The notes below the pieces were generated by a model that ran no database searches, was not told where the DNA came from, and worked only from the letters and a program-made list of their open reading frames with translations. Of a stretch of 53,602 bases of DNA, positions 26,098-35,719 are shown piece by piece. A program made the translations under genes and the position numbers. The stretch comes from Desulfuromonas sp. GTDB taxonomy: Bacteria; Desulfobacterota; Desulfuromonadia; Desulfuromonadales; UBA2294. The stretch is from assembly GCA_002869615.1 (NCBI GenBank), contig PKUH01000101.1, positions 1 to 53,602 on the forward strand, written 5' to 3'. The first letter of the stretch is position 1, and each line of letters opens with the position of its first letter.

Positions 26098-26570
26098 AAC
26101 TCTTCATCACTTCCGCTGGCAACAGGTCCGTTAAAAACGCGAAAATCGATTTCCGACTCAGCCAGGATGTCCTTTGACAGAATGTCAGGATACCCATCGA
26201 GGTAAACGATCTCCTTGATGCCGGAATTAATAATCATTTTTGAACAGATTATACAGGGGGAGCTGGTGCAATAGAGCGTTGAACCATCTATATTGATTCC
26301 GTGTTTTGCCGCCTGAACAATGACGTTCTGTTCGGCGTGCAGACCACGACAGAGCTCATGACGCTCCCCTGACGGGATTTTCAGCTGCTCACGCAAGCAA
26401 CCGGTCTCCGAGCAGTGGGTAATGCCGCTCGGCGTTCCATTGTAGCCGGTTGCAAGGATATTCTTGTCCTTGACGATAACCGCACCGACCTGTCGCCTCA
26501 GGCAGGTTGACCGTTTGGCCACCAGCTTGGCGATGTCCATGAAATACTCTTCCCAACTGGGACGATCCAT
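26094..26570 (-). CDS. dCMP deaminase-family zinc enzyme
   Basis: This 158-residue member of the cytidine/deoxycytidylate deaminase superfamily starts with [21 protein letters not shown], which is typical of dCMP deaminase. The zinc site is H-A-E-Q-N (in [10 protein letters not shown]) with S-P-C-I-I-C-S-K. The insert containing CSETGCLRE and C-R-G is also as in the phage/bacterial dCMP type, which deaminates dCMP to dUMP for dTMP synthesis. The start overlaps the glyA stop (TAATG at 26572-26568). Its neighbours glyA (one-carbon donor for thymidylate) and nrdR support this role. Confidence 0.9.
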   Translation of the reverse strand: MDRPSWEEYFMDIAKLVAKRSTCLRRQVGAVIVKDKNILATGYNGTPSGITHCSETGCLREQLKIPSGERHELCRGLHAEQNVIVQAAKHGINIDGSTLYCTSSPCIICSKMIINSGIKEIVYLDGYPDILSKDILAESEIDFRVFNGPVASGSDEEL

Positions 26571-27820
26571 TATTTCAACCGATGCGCATAGAGGGGGAAC
26601 TTCTTACACAGATCCTTGACTTCATCTCTGATTGCCAGCAGCTCGCTATCGTTCTCGATGTTTTCCAGAGCCCGGGCAATCCAGTCGGCAACCTGCTTCA
26701 TTTCGGTCTCCTTGAGGCCGCGGGTTGTCGTCGCCGGTGTGCCTATTCTGATTCCACTGGTTACAAAAGGTGATCGCGTGTCGAATGGTACGGCGTTCTT
26801 GTTGACCGTGATGCCAGCTTTTTCCAGGGTCTCTTCGGCAACTTTTCCGGTCAGATCGGTACCGGTAAAATCAAGCAGCATGAGATGATTGTCGGTCCCG
26901 CCGGAAACGAGTTTAAAACCGTGACCAACCAGTCCTTCAGCCAGTGCCCTGGCATTTTTAACGACCTGGGCCGCATATTCCTTGAACTCCGGCGAGAGCG
27001 CTTCCTTAAAGGCGACGGCTTTTGCAGCGATTACATGCATCAGCGGTCCTCCCTGGATACCGGGGAAGATGTTACTGTTCAGTTTCTTGGCATATTCTTC
27101 CTGGCAGAGGATCATGCCGCCACGCGGACCACGCAGGGTCTTGTGGGTTGTCGTCGTAACAAACTCGGCATGCGGTATCGGGCTCGGGTGCTCTCCGGCC
27201 GCAACCAGTCCGGCAATGTGGGCCATATCCACCATGACCTTGGCGCCGACCTGGTCGGCGATACGGCGGAACGGCTCAAATTCAATGACGCGGGGATAGG
27301 CACTGGCACCGACAACGATCAGTTTCGGTTTATGCTCTTTTGCCAGCTGCTCGACTTCTTCGTAATCGATCCGGCCGGTCTTTTCATCAACTCCGTACGG
27401 TACAATGTTGAAAAGCTTGCCGGAGAAGTTAACCGGAGAGCCGTTGGTCAGGTGGCCGCCATGCGCCAGGTTCATGCCGAGAACCGTATCTCCCGGCTGA
27501 CAGGTTGCGAAATAGACCGCCATATTGGCCTGCGAACCGGAATGGGCCTGAACGTTGACATGCTCTGCTCCGAACAACTGCTTGGCCCGGTCAATCGCCA
27601 ATTGTTCAGCGACATCGACAAACTCACAGCCGCCATAATACCGCTTGCCCGGATAGCCTTCAGCATACTTGTTGGTCAGCACCGAACCCTGGGCTTCAAG
27701 CACGTTTTCACTGACAAAGTTCTCAGATGCTATGAATTCAAGGCTGTACTCCTGGCGCCCGGTTTCATCGGTTATGGTTTTTGCGATTTCCGGATCAAAC
27801 CCGGTTAGAGACTTGGACAT
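26570..27820 (-). CDS. glyA: serine hydroxymethyltransferase
   Basis: This 416-residue PLP enzyme interconverts serine and glycine and loads tetrahydrofolate with one-carbon units. Typical text includes [37 protein letters not shown]-type [18 protein letters not shown] and the PLP lysine motif [18 protein letters not shown] 27820 is preceded by GGAGG. It is the first gene after the rpiB terminator and heads the group glyA-dCMP deaminase-nrdR-rib-nusB. Confidence 0.97.
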   Translation of the reverse strand: MSKSLTGFDPEIAKTITDETGRQEYSLEFIASENFVSENVLEAQGSVLTNKYAEGYPGKRYYGGCEFVDVAEQLAIDRAKQLFGAEHVNVQAHSGSQANMAVYFATCQPGDTVLGMNLAHGGHLTNGSPVNFSGKLFNIVPYGVDEKTGRIDYEEVEQLAKEHKPKLIVVGASAYPRVIEFEPFRRIADQVGAKVMVDMAHIAGLVAAGEHPSPIPHAEFVTTTTHKTLRGPRGGMILCQEEYAKKLNSNIFPGIQGGPLMHVIAAKAVAFKEALSPEFKEYAAQVVKNARALAEGLVGHGFKLVSGGTDNHLMLLDFTGTDLTGKVAEETLEKAGITVNKNAVPFDTRSPFVTSGIRIGTPATTTRGLKETEMKQVADWIARALENIENDSELLAIRDEVKDLCKKFPLYAHRLK

Positions 27821-27858
27821 GGCTGGTCATTCCTCCAGTAAAAACTTGGTAAAGAAAA

Positions 27859-27877
27859 GGCAGGCAAAAAGCCTGCC
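27859..27877 (-). terminator. Rho-independent terminator after rpiB
   Basis: GGCAGGC (27859-27865) and GCCTGCC (27871-27877) form a 7-bp GC-rich stem around five A, followed on the minus strand by TTTTCTTT. It lies between rpiB and glyA, so glyA may have its own promoter or depend on read-through. Confidence 0.8.
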
Positions 27878-27893
27878 TGATTTATTTTAGGTC

Positions 27894-28358
27894 TTATAAA
27901 CTGCCCGACCTGATATCGTCTTCAAGCGCTGCAATCTTGTCGAGACGGCGCTGATGCCGCCCTCCTTCATACTCCGCTTCAAGCCAGGTCTGAACCAATT
28001 TCCGGGCCTGCTCGGCCGAAAGAACACGGCCGCCCATGACGATGATATTGGCATTGTTATGTTCTTTTGACATCCGCGCGGTAAATTCATCAGTGATCAG
28101 CGCAGCCCGGATACCGGGAAACTTGTTGGCAACAATCGACATGCCGATTCCGGTGCCGCAAATCAAAATTCCATTGTCGGCCTCGCCAATCGAGACAGCG
28201 CGGGCAACCTTGATTCCGTAATCAGGATAATCCACCGAATCGTCATTGATGGTGCCGAGGTCGCTAACGCAGATGCCGAGTTCCTGAAGGTACGTCGACA
28301 CGGCGTTTTTGAGATCAAGCCCGCCATGGTCACTTGCTATGACAAATTTACCGTCCAC
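27894..28358 (-). CDS. rpiB: ribose-5-phosphate isomerase B
   Basis: This 154-residue RpiB/LacAB-family isomerase interconverts ribose 5-phosphate and ribulose 5-phosphate. Motifs are IASDHGGLDLKN at the start, VDYPDYG, GILICGTGIGMSIVANK (with the catalytic cysteine) and HNNANIIVMGGR. It starts one base after the fabF stop and is followed by a terminator, making it the last gene of the fatty-acid operon. The fabF-rpiB-glyA order is familiar from deltaproteobacteria. Confidence 0.95.
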   Translation of the reverse strand: MDGKFVIASDHGGLDLKNAVSTYLQELGICVSDLGTINDDSVDYPDYGIKVARAVSIGEADNGILICGTGIGMSIVANKFPGIRAALITDEFTARMSKEHNNANIIVMGGRVLSAEQARKLVQTWLEAEYEGGRHQRRLDKIAALEDDIRSGSL

Positions 28359-28359
28359 A

Positions 28360-29592
28360 TCAGACCTTTTTAAAGAGAATGGTTGCGTTGGTTCCGCCGA
28401 AACCGAGTGAATTGGAAATCACGACATCAACGTCAGCCTCGACCGGCGTGTTCGGCACGTAATCGAGATCGCACTCCGGGTCCGGGTCCTCGTAATTGAT
28501 TGTTGGCGGCAGAACGCCCCGGTTCATCGCCAGTAACGAATAGACAGCTTCAAGGCCGCCGGCCGCGCCGAGGGTGTGGCCGGTCATGCTTTTGGTCGAA
28601 CTGACTTTCAACTTATACGCATGTTCACCAAAAACAGACTTGATTGCCATGGTCTCGTAAAGGTCATTATACGGAGTTGAGGTTCCGTGAGCGTTTATGT
28701 AACCGACCTCTTCCGGGTTGACTCCGGCTTTGTCGAGGGCCATTTTCATGCAGCGGGCGGCCCCTTCTCCTTCGGGCGCCGGAGCGGTCAGATGGTAGGC
28801 ATCCGAGGTCAAGCCGTAGCCGCCAACTTCGGCGTAAATCTTAGCGCCTCTCTTTTTAGCGGATTCCATCTCCTCCAGAACAAGGATGCCGGCGCCCTCA
28901 CCCATGACAAAACCATCACGACCTTTATCGAACGGCCGGCTGGCAGCGGCAGGGTCATCATTCCGGGTCGACAGGGCTTTCATGACATTGAAGCCGGACA
29001 TCGCCAGAGGTGTGATTGTTGACTCGGTTCCCCCGGCAATCATGGCATCGACGTCACCGCGCGCAATCATATGATAGGCATCGCCGATGGAATGGGTTCC
29101 GGTTGCACAGGCCGATACAGTCGAAAGGTTCGGTCCCTTGGCACCAAAACGGATCGAAATCTGACCAGGTGCCAGATTAATAATAAGCATCGGGATAAAA
29201 AACGGTGTAATCCGTTTGTAACTTTTTTCCCGCATAACATCATGATAATGTTCCATGGTCGGCAAGCCGCCAAGGCCCGAGCCGACAAGGACTCCGAGCC
29301 GCTCGGCGTTTTCATCCGTGACTTCGTAGCCGGAATCCTCCATCGCCATCTCTGCTGCAGCCAGTGCATACTGGATGAAGAGATCCATTTTTTTCTGCTC
29401 TTTTTTATCGATGAAGTCATCGGCGTTAAAGCCTTTGACTTCACCGGCAATCCGCGTTGGCAGATCGCTGGCATCATAACGGGTAATCGGCGAAATACCG
29501 GATTGGCCCTTGATCAGAGCTTCCCAGTTTTTCTCTGTCCCGATTCCCAACGGTGAGACGACACCGATTCCTGTAACGACAACTCTACGCAT
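28360..29592 (-). CDS. fabF: beta-ketoacyl-ACP synthase II
   Basis: This 410-residue condensing enzyme elongates acyl-ACP with malonyl-ACP. The catalytic triad is visible: cysteine in [12 protein letters not shown], histidine in [12 protein letters not shown], and histidine in [14 protein letters not shown] use ATG 29592-29590 ([16 protein letters not shown]). A nearby ATG three codons earlier sits too close to the GGAGG. A 106-base gap with two inverted repeats separates it from acpP. Confidence 0.96.
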   Translation of the reverse strand: MRRVVVTGIGVVSPLGIGTEKNWEALIKGQSGISPITRYDASDLPTRIAGEVKGFNADDFIDKKEQKKMDLFIQYALAAAEMAMEDSGYEVTDENAERLGVLVGSGLGGLPTMEHYHDVMREKSYKRITPFFIPMLIINLAPGQISIRFGAKGPNLSTVSACATGTHSIGDAYHMIARGDVDAMIAGGTESTITPLAMSGFNVMKALSTRNDDPAAASRPFDKGRDGFVMGEGAGILVLEEMESAKKRGAKIYAEVGGYGLTSDAYHLTAPAPEGEGAARCMKMALDKAGVNPEEVGYINAHGTSTPYNDLYETMAIKSVFGEHAYKLKVSSTKSMTGHTLGAAGGLEAVYSLLAMNRGVLPPTINYEDPDPECDLDYVPNTPVEADVDVVISNSLGFGGTNATILFKKV

Positions 29593-29618
29593 TACGACCA
29601 TTAACCTCCAACAGAAGT

Positions 29619-29688
29619 CGGATATCACAGCGAATCAAGTGATATCCGGATCGGTTGAACTTGCAGGGAGGAGGGTTTTCCTCCTCCC
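29619..29688. repeat. two inverted repeats between acpP and fabF
   Basis: The first is a perfect 10-bp pair, CGGATATCAC (29619-29628) and GTGATATCCG (29639-29648), with a 10-base spacer. The second is a 9-bp pair, GGGAGGAGG (29666-29674) and CCTCCTCCC (29680-29688), with a 5-base loop. The second lacks a T run on the minus strand, so it is more likely an mRNA-stabilising or processing hairpin after acpP than a terminator. The first could be an operator. Confidence 0.5.
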
Positions 29689-29698
29689 CTTTAATTTA

Positions 29699-29929
29699 TC
29701 AGGAATTTTCCTTGATGTAGCTGATTGCATCCTTGACAGTCTGGATCTTTTCGGCATCTTCGTCAGAAATTTCAACATCAAATTCCTCTTCGAGAGCCAT
29801 AACAAGCTCAACAGTGTCAAGGGAATCGGCGCCGAGATCGTCCATGAAGGCTGCGTTTTCAGTTACCTGGTCTTCGTCAACACCGAGTTGCTCAACAACA
29901 ATCTGCTTTACTTTTTCTTCAATAGCCAT
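29699..29929 (-). CDS. acpP: acyl carrier protein
   Basis: This 76-residue acidic protein carries growing acyl chains on a phosphopantetheine arm attached to the serine of the DSLDTVEL motif (serine at about residue 37). Sequence is normal throughout ([20 protein letters not shown] before the site). It sits between fabG and fabF as in most proteobacteria. The hairpin after its stop may keep acpP mRNA more abundant than fabF mRNA. Confidence 0.97.
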   Translation of the reverse strand: MAIEEKVKQIVVEQLGVDEDQVTENAAFMDDLGADSLDTVELVMALEEEFDVEISDEDAEKIQTVKDAISYIKENS

Positions 29930-29971
29930 GTTTTCCTCCTTGAACGTGTGGTCTGATAATCCGTTATTAAT

Positions 29972-30709
29972 TCACATATACATTCCGCCGTTTACACCAA
30001 GTACCTGTCCGGTAATATAACCGGCCTGGCCAGATGCAAGAAACAGAACAGCCTGAGTTACATCATCCGATTCACCAAGTCTTCCGAGTGGAATATTTGA
30101 TGTCAGTTCCTCTTTTGCCTTCTCTCCAAGCTCATCTGTCATATCGGTGAGGATATAGCCGGGAGCAACGACATTTACTGTTATATTGCGTCGTCCGAAT
30201 TCACGCGCGTTCGATTTGGTCAGGCCGATCATGCCGGCCTTGCTGGCACAATAATTAGCCTGTCCGGGGTTGCCCATTGCACCGACGACTGAAGAGATGT
30301 TGATAATCCGGCCATAGCGTTGTTTCGACATCACCTTGGCGACGGCGCGAGTACAAACAAAGGCGCCTTTCAGGTTTGTCTCGAGTACGGCATCCCAATC
30401 ATCATCCTTCATTCTGATCAGCAATCCGTCACGGGTGATTCCGGCATTGTTGACGAGAATATCGACTCGGCCAAAAGCCGCAACCGTTTCAGCTATCAAC
30501 TTATCGGCATCTTCGCTTTTTGCAACATCTGCTGCAACAGCGATTGCTTCGCCACCGGCCGCCTTAATTTCATCAACAAGTTCGGCAAGGGCATTCTGGT
30601 TGCGGGCTGAAACAGCAACCTTGGCTCCTTTTTCAGCCAGAGCCAGGGCAATGTTCTTTCCGATTCCCCGTGATGCACCCGTTACAATAGCTACCTGATC
30701 ATTAAACAT
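29972..30709 (-). CDS. fabG: 3-oxoacyl-ACP reductase
   Basis: This 245-residue short-chain dehydrogenase uses NADPH to reduce 3-oxoacyl-ACP. The cofactor motif TGASRGIG lies at residues 10-17, NNAG at about 88-91, and the catalytic Ser-Tyr-Lys in ISSVVGAMGNPGQANYCASKAG. The C-terminus G-Q-V-L-G-V-N-G-G-M is typical. It lies between fabD and acpP. Confidence 0.96.
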   Translation of the reverse strand: MFNDQVAIVTGASRGIGKNIALALAEKGAKVAVSARNQNALAELVDEIKAAGGEAIAVAADVAKSEDADKLIAETVAAFGRVDILVNNAGITRDGLLIRMKDDDWDAVLETNLKGAFVCTRAVAKVMSKQRYGRIINISSVVGAMGNPGQANYCASKAGMIGLTKSNAREFGRRNITVNVVAPGYILTDMTDELGEKAKEELTSNIPLGRLGESDDVTQAVLFLASGQAGYITGQVLGVNGGMYM

Positions 30710-30726
30710 GAGAACCCCTGAGAACG

Positions 30727-31650
30727 CTAGGATTTTAACAGCTTATCCAGAGAAGTACAGTCTTCGACATTAGCCGAAGCCGCCGAACGGTAAATACGTC
30801 GAACCAGCCCTGACAGCACCTTCCCCGGACCGATTTCAATAAATGTCTTTACGCCATCAGCAACCATTCGGGCAATTGACTCATCCCAGCGGACCGGAGC
30901 GCTGACTTGTGCCACCAGTAATTCCTGCAAGCGGGATGCATCACTGTTCGGCGCTGCCTCAACGTTGCTGACAACCGGAATATTCATTTCTGCAAACACA
31001 ACATTGTCAAGCACCTGGGCTAGTCGCTCGCCGGCCGGAACCATCAGTGAACAATGAAAGGGTGCGCTGACCGGCAAAGGGAGTGCCCGCTTGGCACCTT
31101 TTTCTTTAGCCAGCTCGATAGCCCTCTCGACGGCAGCGGTGTTTCCGGCAATGACAACCTGCCCGGGGCTGTTGAAATTGGCCGGGGAAACAACTTCTCC
31201 CTGCGCCGCATCTCGACATACTTCTTCCAGGAGGTCGCCTTCGAGTCCGATAATAGCTGCCATTGCGCCAACACCGACCGGCACAGCCTCCTGCATGAAT
31301 GCCCCGCGCTGCCGGACGGTCTTGACGGCATCGGCAAAAGCCATGGCCCCGGAGCAGACCAGTGCGGAATACTCCCCCAGGGAATGCCCCGCTGCGCTGA
31401 CCGGCTGCAACTCGGATTCCTGTTGCAAAACCCGCAAGGCAGCGATACTTGTCGTCAGAATGGCCGGCTGAGTGTTGGTTGTGAGCTTCAGGTCCTCTTC
31501 CGGACCATTGAAGCAGAGTGCCGCAAGGTCGAATCCGAGAGCGTCATTAGCTTCTTCAAATACCTGCCGTGCGGCAGCGAAATTATCGGCAAGATCCTTG
31601 CCCATTCCGGCATGTTGAGAACCCTGCCCGGGAAAAACAAATGCAGTCAT
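30727..31650 (-). CDS. fabD: malonyl CoA-ACP transacylase
   Basis: This 307-residue enzyme transfers malonyl from CoA to ACP. The start TAFVFPGQGSQHAGMGKDL, the nucleophile motif AGHSLGEYSAL (serine at about 92) and the catalytic histidine in SAPFHCSLM are all present, with a normal C-terminal IEIGPGKVLSGL. It lies 17 bases after fabH's stop, in the same operon. Confidence 0.96.
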   Translation of the reverse strand: MTAFVFPGQGSQHAGMGKDLADNFAAARQVFEEANDALGFDLAALCFNGPEEDLKLTTNTQPAILTTSIAALRVLQQESELQPVSAAGHSLGEYSALVCSGAMAFADAVKTVRQRGAFMQEAVPVGVGAMAAIIGLEGDLLEEVCRDAAQGEVVSPANFNSPGQVVIAGNTAAVERAIELAKEKGAKRALPLPVSAPFHCSLMVPAGERLAQVLDNVVFAEMNIPVVSNVEAAPNSDASRLQELLVAQVSAPVRWDESIARMVADGVKTFIEIGPGKVLSGLVRRIYRSAASANVEDCTSLDKLLKS

Positions 31651-31667
31651 CTAAACATATCTCCAGA

Positions 31668-32648
31668 TTACCAGCGGATACAGGCAGAAGCCCAGGTAAA
31701 ACCTCCGCCAAAAGCATTCAGTACAATCAGATCATTATCTTTCAGTTTGCCGGCCCGGTTGGCTTCATCCATTGCCAGGGGAATGGTTGCCGCTGATGTA
31801 TTTCCGTATCGATCGACATTTATATAGACTTTGTCTTCCGGCAGTTTCAGTCGCTTGGCCGCCGCTTCAAGGATTCTGATATTTGCCTGGTGCGGGATCA
31901 GCAGATCGAGGTCCTCAATTGTAAATCCATTTGAGTCGAGTGCTTCATGAGCCACTTCGGCCAGCATTTTAACGGCAACCTTGAAAACCTCATTTCCCTG
32001 CATCTTCAAAAAGTAGCCGCGATCTCTGACAATCTCTTCGGTCGGAGTGAGCGCCGTTCCGAATCCCGGTTGATAGAGCAACTCGAGATATGAACCGTCG
32101 GCATGGAGGTGAGTTGAAAGAATCCCCTGTTCACCCTCATGAGCCTCCAGAACTACGGCACCGGCAGCATCGCCAAAAAGCAGGCAGGTGTTGCGGTCCT
32201 CGTAATCGACAATTCGGGAAAGGGTCTCGGCGCCGATAACCAATGCACGCTCGATTGCCCCGGATTCAATCTGGGCAACGGCATTGCTCAGGGCATAGAT
32301 AAACCCGCTGCAGGCAGCCGATAAGTCATAGGAGCCACACTGTTTGGCGCCGAGCTTGTCCTGGACAATACAGGCCGTCGCCGGCCAGGGATAGTCACTG
32401 GTAATCGTGCCGACGATGATCTGATCAATATCCTCGGCCGAGATGTCAGCCATTTCGAGTGCTTTACGGGCAGCGTTGACGCAGAGGTCGGATGTGTATT
32501 CGCCTTCGGCAGCAATGTGGCGTTCACGAATACCGGTTCGCGCTACGATCCATTCATCAGTCGTGTCCAGATACTTCTCGAAATCCTGATTGGTCATCAC
32601 CTTTTCCGGGACATAAGACCCGGTACCGATAATACGTGCTCGTCTCAA
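31668..32648 (-). CDS. fabH: beta-ketoacyl-ACP synthase III
   Basis: This 326-residue enzyme starts fatty-acid synthesis by condensing an acyl-CoA with malonyl-ACP. The catalytic cysteine lies in DLSAACSGFIYAL (about residue 112), with the histidine in LLIPHQANIRI and the asparagine in LNAFGGGFTWAS. The N-terminal GTGSYVPE is typical. It is 15 bases after plsX. Confidence 0.96.
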   Translation of the reverse strand: MRRARIIGTGSYVPEKVMTNQDFEKYLDTTDEWIVARTGIRERHIAAEGEYTSDLCVNAARKALEMADISAEDIDQIIVGTITSDYPWPATACIVQDKLGAKQCGSYDLSAACSGFIYALSNAVAQIESGAIERALVIGAETLSRIVDYEDRNTCLLFGDAAGAVVLEAHEGEQGILSTHLHADGSYLELLYQPGFGTALTPTEEIVRDRGYFLKMQGNEVFKVAVKMLAEVAHEALDSNGFTIEDLDLLIPHQANIRILEAAAKRLKLPEDKVYINVDRYGNTSAATIPLAMDEANRAGKLKDNDLIVLNAFGGGFTWASACIRW

Positions 32649-32663
32649 ACCAGTCTCCTCGTC

Positions 32664-33674
32664 TTAATGTTTCGCCGCCAGATCGAGTTTTGCCGCCAGC
32701 TTTTCGCTGAACCGTTGCTGGGCTGCCTCATTTGCCATTCTGATGGCGTTCATAATCGCCTTCGGATTTGATCCACCGTGGCAGATCATGGCGGTGCCCT
32801 GTATCCCGAGCAAAGGGGCGCCACCATATTCGGAATAATCAATTCTTTTTTTGAAATTCCGGAAAGCTCCTCGTGAAAGAATATAACCGATCTTGGCCAG
32901 CAGTGACTGCTCGATTTCAGTTTTCAGCATTTTACCAACGGTCTCGGCCAACCCTTCCGATACCTTGAGCAGGACATTGCCGACAAAACCATCACAAACA
33001 ACGACATCCACCCGACCATTGAATATATCCCGACCCTCTACGTATCCGATATAATTAAAAGGTGCATCAGAAACAAGACGGTGTACTTCCCGGGTCAGTT
33101 CGTTACCCTTACTCAGTTCCTCGCCATTGGAAAGAATGCCGACTCGTGGCTTCTCCTTGCCCATCAACTGGCGGGCATAAACATCGCCCATTACTGCGAA
33201 CTTCTGAAGATGTACGGCTTTGCAGTCAACGTTGCCACCGACATCCAGAATAAGGGTCTGATCTTTCTGGTTCGGAAAAATTGTCGCCAGAGCCGGGCGC
33301 TCGATGCCCGGGATCCTTTTCAGGACAAACATCCCGGCAGCCATCGTGGCACCGGAATTGCCGGCACTGACAACCGCCTGCGCCGTACCCTGTTTAACCA
33401 GATCGAATGCAACCCGAATCGAAGAGTTTTTCTTCTTCCTGACCGCATCGGATGCAGAATCGTGCATGCCGACAACCTCTTCAGCATGAACAATCGAAAT
33501 ATCCAGACCCTGAACCGGGTGGCGCGCGAGTTCCGCTTCAATGAGCGGCGTATCACCCACCAGAATAATCGACATACCCCAATTTTGCGCAGCCGCAACG
33601 ACACCTTCGATAACGTCTGCAGGGGCCTTGTCACCACCCATTGCATCAACTGCTATGGTTGCTAGTTCGTTCAA
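32664..33674 (-). CDS. plsX: phosphate acyltransferase PlsX
   Basis: This 336-residue peripheral membrane enzyme makes acyl-phosphate from acyl-ACP for phospholipid synthesis. Landmarks are [11 protein letters not shown] at the N-terminus, [17 protein letters not shown] at about residues 154-158, [10 protein letters not shown] and the C-terminal [19 protein letters not shown]. It follows rpmF by 11 bases in the conserved order DUF177-rpmF-plsX-fabH. Confidence 0.96.
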   Translation of the reverse strand: MNELATIAVDAMGGDKAPADVIEGVVAAAQNWGMSIILVGDTPLIEAELARHPVQGLDISIVHAEEVVGMHDSASDAVRKKKNSSIRVAFDLVKQGTAQAVVSAGNSGATMAAGMFVLKRIPGIERPALATIFPNQKDQTLILDVGGNVDCKAVHLQKFAVMGDVYARQLMGKEKPRVGILSNGEELSKGNELTREVHRLVSDAPFNYIGYVEGRDIFNGRVDVVVCDGFVGNVLLKVSEGLAETVGKMLKTEIEQSLLAKIGYILSRGAFRNFKKRIDYSEYGGAPLLGIQGTAMICHGGSNPKAIMNAIRMANEAAQQRFSEKLAAKLDLAAKH

Positions 33675-33685
33675 GAGAAGTCCCG

Positions 33686-33865
33686 CTAGTCGTTATCGCC
33701 GAGAACTTCTTTTCCTTTGTAGGTTCCGCAGGCCGCGCACGCACGGTGCGGTGGCTTCAACTCTTTGCATTGGGGACAGGTAGACATGCCGGCCGGGGTC
33801 AGTGCATCATGAGAGCGGCGCATGTCGCGCCTTGATTTCGATGTCTTTTTCTTTGGAACTGCCAT
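33686..33865 (-). CDS. rpmF: 50S ribosomal protein L32
   Basis: This 59-residue ribosomal protein is too short for many gene callers. It begins [20 protein letters not shown] and carries a four-cysteine zinc site, C-P-Q-C at 30-33 and C-A-A-C at 43-46, typical of the zinc-containing L32 form. ATG 33865-33863, with AAGGAGTACG upstream, sets the start, and the stop is TAG 33688-33686. It lies between the DUF177 gene and plsX, the standard arrangement. Confidence 0.95.
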   Translation of the reverse strand: MAVPKKKTSKSRRDMRRSHDALTPAGMSTCPQCKELKPPHRACAACGTYKGKEVLGDND

Positions 33866-33897
33866 TTTACGTACTCCTTGTATACCTGAATCAGGTT

Positions 33898-34446
33898 TTA
33901 TTCTTCGACTTTAAAATTTTTCAACGCGGCAAAACGCGTATCAAATGATTCCTCTGTGCAATCACAACGGTTAAGGTTCAGATTGTCTCCGCAAAACGGA
34001 CAGAGACCCTTGCAGTCTCTGCTGCAAAGGGGCTGAACTGGCAATGCTATCAATAATTGTTCCTGAAGCGGCTCGAGTAAAGAGAGTTCTTCACCACTTA
34101 TCAGGGTCATGCCCATTTCCTCGGCGGAGAGCTCTGTCTCCTCGTCATCATCATCAAAACAATCCGGCAAAGACTTCGAATACGTTACGAGAAAATCTGA
34201 TGAAAAAGGTATCTGATAGGAATCGAGACAGCGACCACAAGCAAGTCTGAGCTCCGTGCTTACATGACCTTTGACTTCTATCAGGTCCATCAGGCGACTG
34301 ATTTCAATTCGATAATGTATCGGCTCGGGAAAACTCGCAATTTCTTCTCTGGCCAGTTCGACCAATTGAGGAAAATCGGAAGGGTCGGTTTCGCCTTCCA
34401 GCGATAATCCCTTATCTTCAATTTCATCCAGTTTGATAGTGAGCAA
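33898..34446 (-). CDS. DUF177 (YceD-family) protein
   Basis: This 182-residue protein has the YceD/DUF177 pattern: the [11 protein letters not shown] cysteine pair at about residues 70-73, an acidic middle, and the C-terminal [19 protein letters not shown] with further cysteines likely to bind metal. In E. coli YceD, and its plant homologue, are linked to 23S rRNA accumulation. It always sits just before rpmF. It is the first gene of the fab operon and is preceded by the promoter at 34481-34508. Confidence 0.85.
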   Translation of the reverse strand: MLTIKLDEIEDKGLSLEGETDPSDFPQLVELAREEIASFPEPIHYRIEISRLMDLIEVKGHVSTELRLACGRCLDSYQIPFSSDFLVTYSKSLPDCFDDDDEETELSAEEMGMTLISGEELSLLEPLQEQLLIALPVQPLCSRDCKGLCPFCGDNLNLNRCDCTEESFDTRFAALKNFKVEE

Positions 34447-34480
34447 AACGCGCTCCGGTACTACGTTATCGAAGTCGGCT

Positions 34481-34508
34481 AGTATAAAGATTGCCCTATT
34501 ATTGTCAA
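34481..34508 (-). promoter_or_regulatory. strong sigma-70 promoter of the rpmF-fab operon
   Basis: On the minus strand, TTGACA (34508-34503, perfect -35) and TATACT (34486-34481, one mismatch) are separated by 16 bases, about 35 bases ahead of the DUF177 start codon. This is the best promoter match I found in the window. Confidence 0.85.
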
Positions 34509-34598
34509 GGGAAATAAACCATCCGCCAGACCCTTCGACAGCATGACTTTATTAGCCCAAACATCATGAATTTGCAAGATAATTTTTCTTAATAACTA

Positions 34599-34627
34599 TT
34601 GATCTTTATTGTTAATTTGCCTATAAG
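34599..34627 (+). promoter_or_regulatory. sigma-70 promoter for mazG
   Basis: TTGATC (34599-34604) and TATAAG (34622-34627) are separated by 17 bases. The predicted start lies about 38 bases before the mazG ATG. It is divergent from the fab promoter. The stretch between them (34509-34598) holds no gene. Confidence 0.65.
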
Positions 34628-34671
34628 GATTGCCATCCACACATGTCCCCCTGAAAGGAACTGTCAAGCTC

Positions 34672-35463
34672 ATGTCATTGCCGGAAGAACCGATTGCCAG
34701 ACTGCGTTTTATAATGTCACATCTCAGGTCTGCTCATGGATGCCCATGGGATCAAGCGCAAACACCCGTAACCCTCAAACCTTATCTCCTTGAAGAGGTT
34801 CACGAACTTCTGGATGCATTAAACGGGGGCGACGAAGAAGAAATCAGGGATGAACTGGGTGATTTATTGCTGCAGGTCGTTTTTCTTACCGAGATATTCA
34901 ATGAAAAAGAATCCTTCAATCTTGATGATGTCGCAACATCGATCTGCAACAAACTGATCAGACGACACCCGCATGTTTTCGAAAACACCTCAGAAAACGA
35001 TAATGTTGATCTCGATCGCCAATGGGAAACAATCAAGAATTCGGAACAGAGAAGACCGGTGAATACACGGCTCGGCAATCCCCTGCCACCCATGCCGGCC
35101 CTTCTGGCGGCGCAAAAGATGACGCAGAAAGCAGCGCGTACAGGTTTTGACTGGTCGCAACATGAAGCAGTCATCGACCAGCTTGAAGAAGAAATCACAG
35201 AACTCAAAGAGGCTCTTGCGGCAAATGAGCGTGATCACGCTATCCACGAATTTGGCGACATCCTTCTGACCGTTGTCAACCTGGGACGGCAACTCGATAT
35301 TGATGCTGAAACAACCCTGCAGCAGACAATGAACCGCTTCCGGTCGAGATTCATCCGTATGGAAGAGTTAATTGCAGCTGACCATCTCGATATTTATTCA
35401 ATAGATCTGGATTGCATGAACGGTTACTGGCAGCAGGCAAAGAAAGATGAACAGGCAGATTGA
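34672..35463 (+). CDS. mazG: nucleoside triphosphate pyrophosphohydrolase MazG
   Basis: This 263-residue all-alpha NTP pyrophosphatase cleans aberrant nucleotides and in E. coli lowers ppGpp. Two MazG repeats are seen. The first has G-C-P-W-D-Q-A-Q-T and the metal ligands E-E-V-H-E-L plus D-E-L-G-D-L-L (residues about 25-75). The second lies at about 175-225, with EEEITELKEAL and H-E-F-G-D-I-L. I use ATG 34672 (MSLPEEPIARL). An earlier in-frame ATG at 34630 has no family sequence after it. Confidence 0.93.
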   Translation: MSLPEEPIARLRFIMSHLRSAHGCPWDQAQTPVTLKPYLLEEVHELLDALNGGDEEEIRDELGDLLLQVVFLTEIFNEKESFNLDDVATSICNKLIRRHPHVFENTSENDNVDLDRQWETIKNSEQRRPVNTRLGNPLPPMPALLAAQKMTQKAARTGFDWSQHEAVIDQLEEEITELKEALAANERDHAIHEFGDILLTVVNLGRQLDIDAETTLQQTMNRFRSRFIRMEELIAADHLDIYSIDLDCMNGYWQQAKKDEQAD

Positions 35464-35507
35464 CAAAAAACCACTTAAAATCAGTGTGTTGTATACACTC
35501 TTGAACG

Positions 35508-35597
35508 TTTTCCACAAAAACTGTTGATAAAATGTTAAAAAGGTTGTGTATAAAATTATCGACGCTGTATCTATCGTAGGAAATGCCATTTTGCACA
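35508..35597. promoter_or_regulatory. cluster of DnaA-box-like sites in an AT-rich intergenic region
   Basis: Four 9-mers resemble the DnaA box TTATNCACA: TTTTCCACA (35508-35516, one mismatch), the complement of TTATCAACA (35522-35530, one mismatch), the complement of TTATACACA (35545-35553, exact) and TTTTGCACA (35589-35597, one mismatch). A very AT-rich stretch follows at 35598-35719. No gene lies in 35464-35719. It could be a DnaA-binding locus or part of an origin, but dnaA/dnaN are not in the window. Confidence 0.45.
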
Positions 35598-35719
35598 ATT
35601 TTTAATCAAATTAAAATAACTTGTAAATTCAATGACTTATGCTACAAAGGTGACAAATGATAGCCAAAGATTAGAATAAGTTACCTTTCGAACCATATTT
35701 CTCAATTTAAGGTATTATT

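Noticed and set aside
35483-35499. Terminator for mazG (AGTGT...ACACT)
   Set aside because: The stem has only five base pairs and no T run follows, so it does not qualify as an intrinsic terminator.
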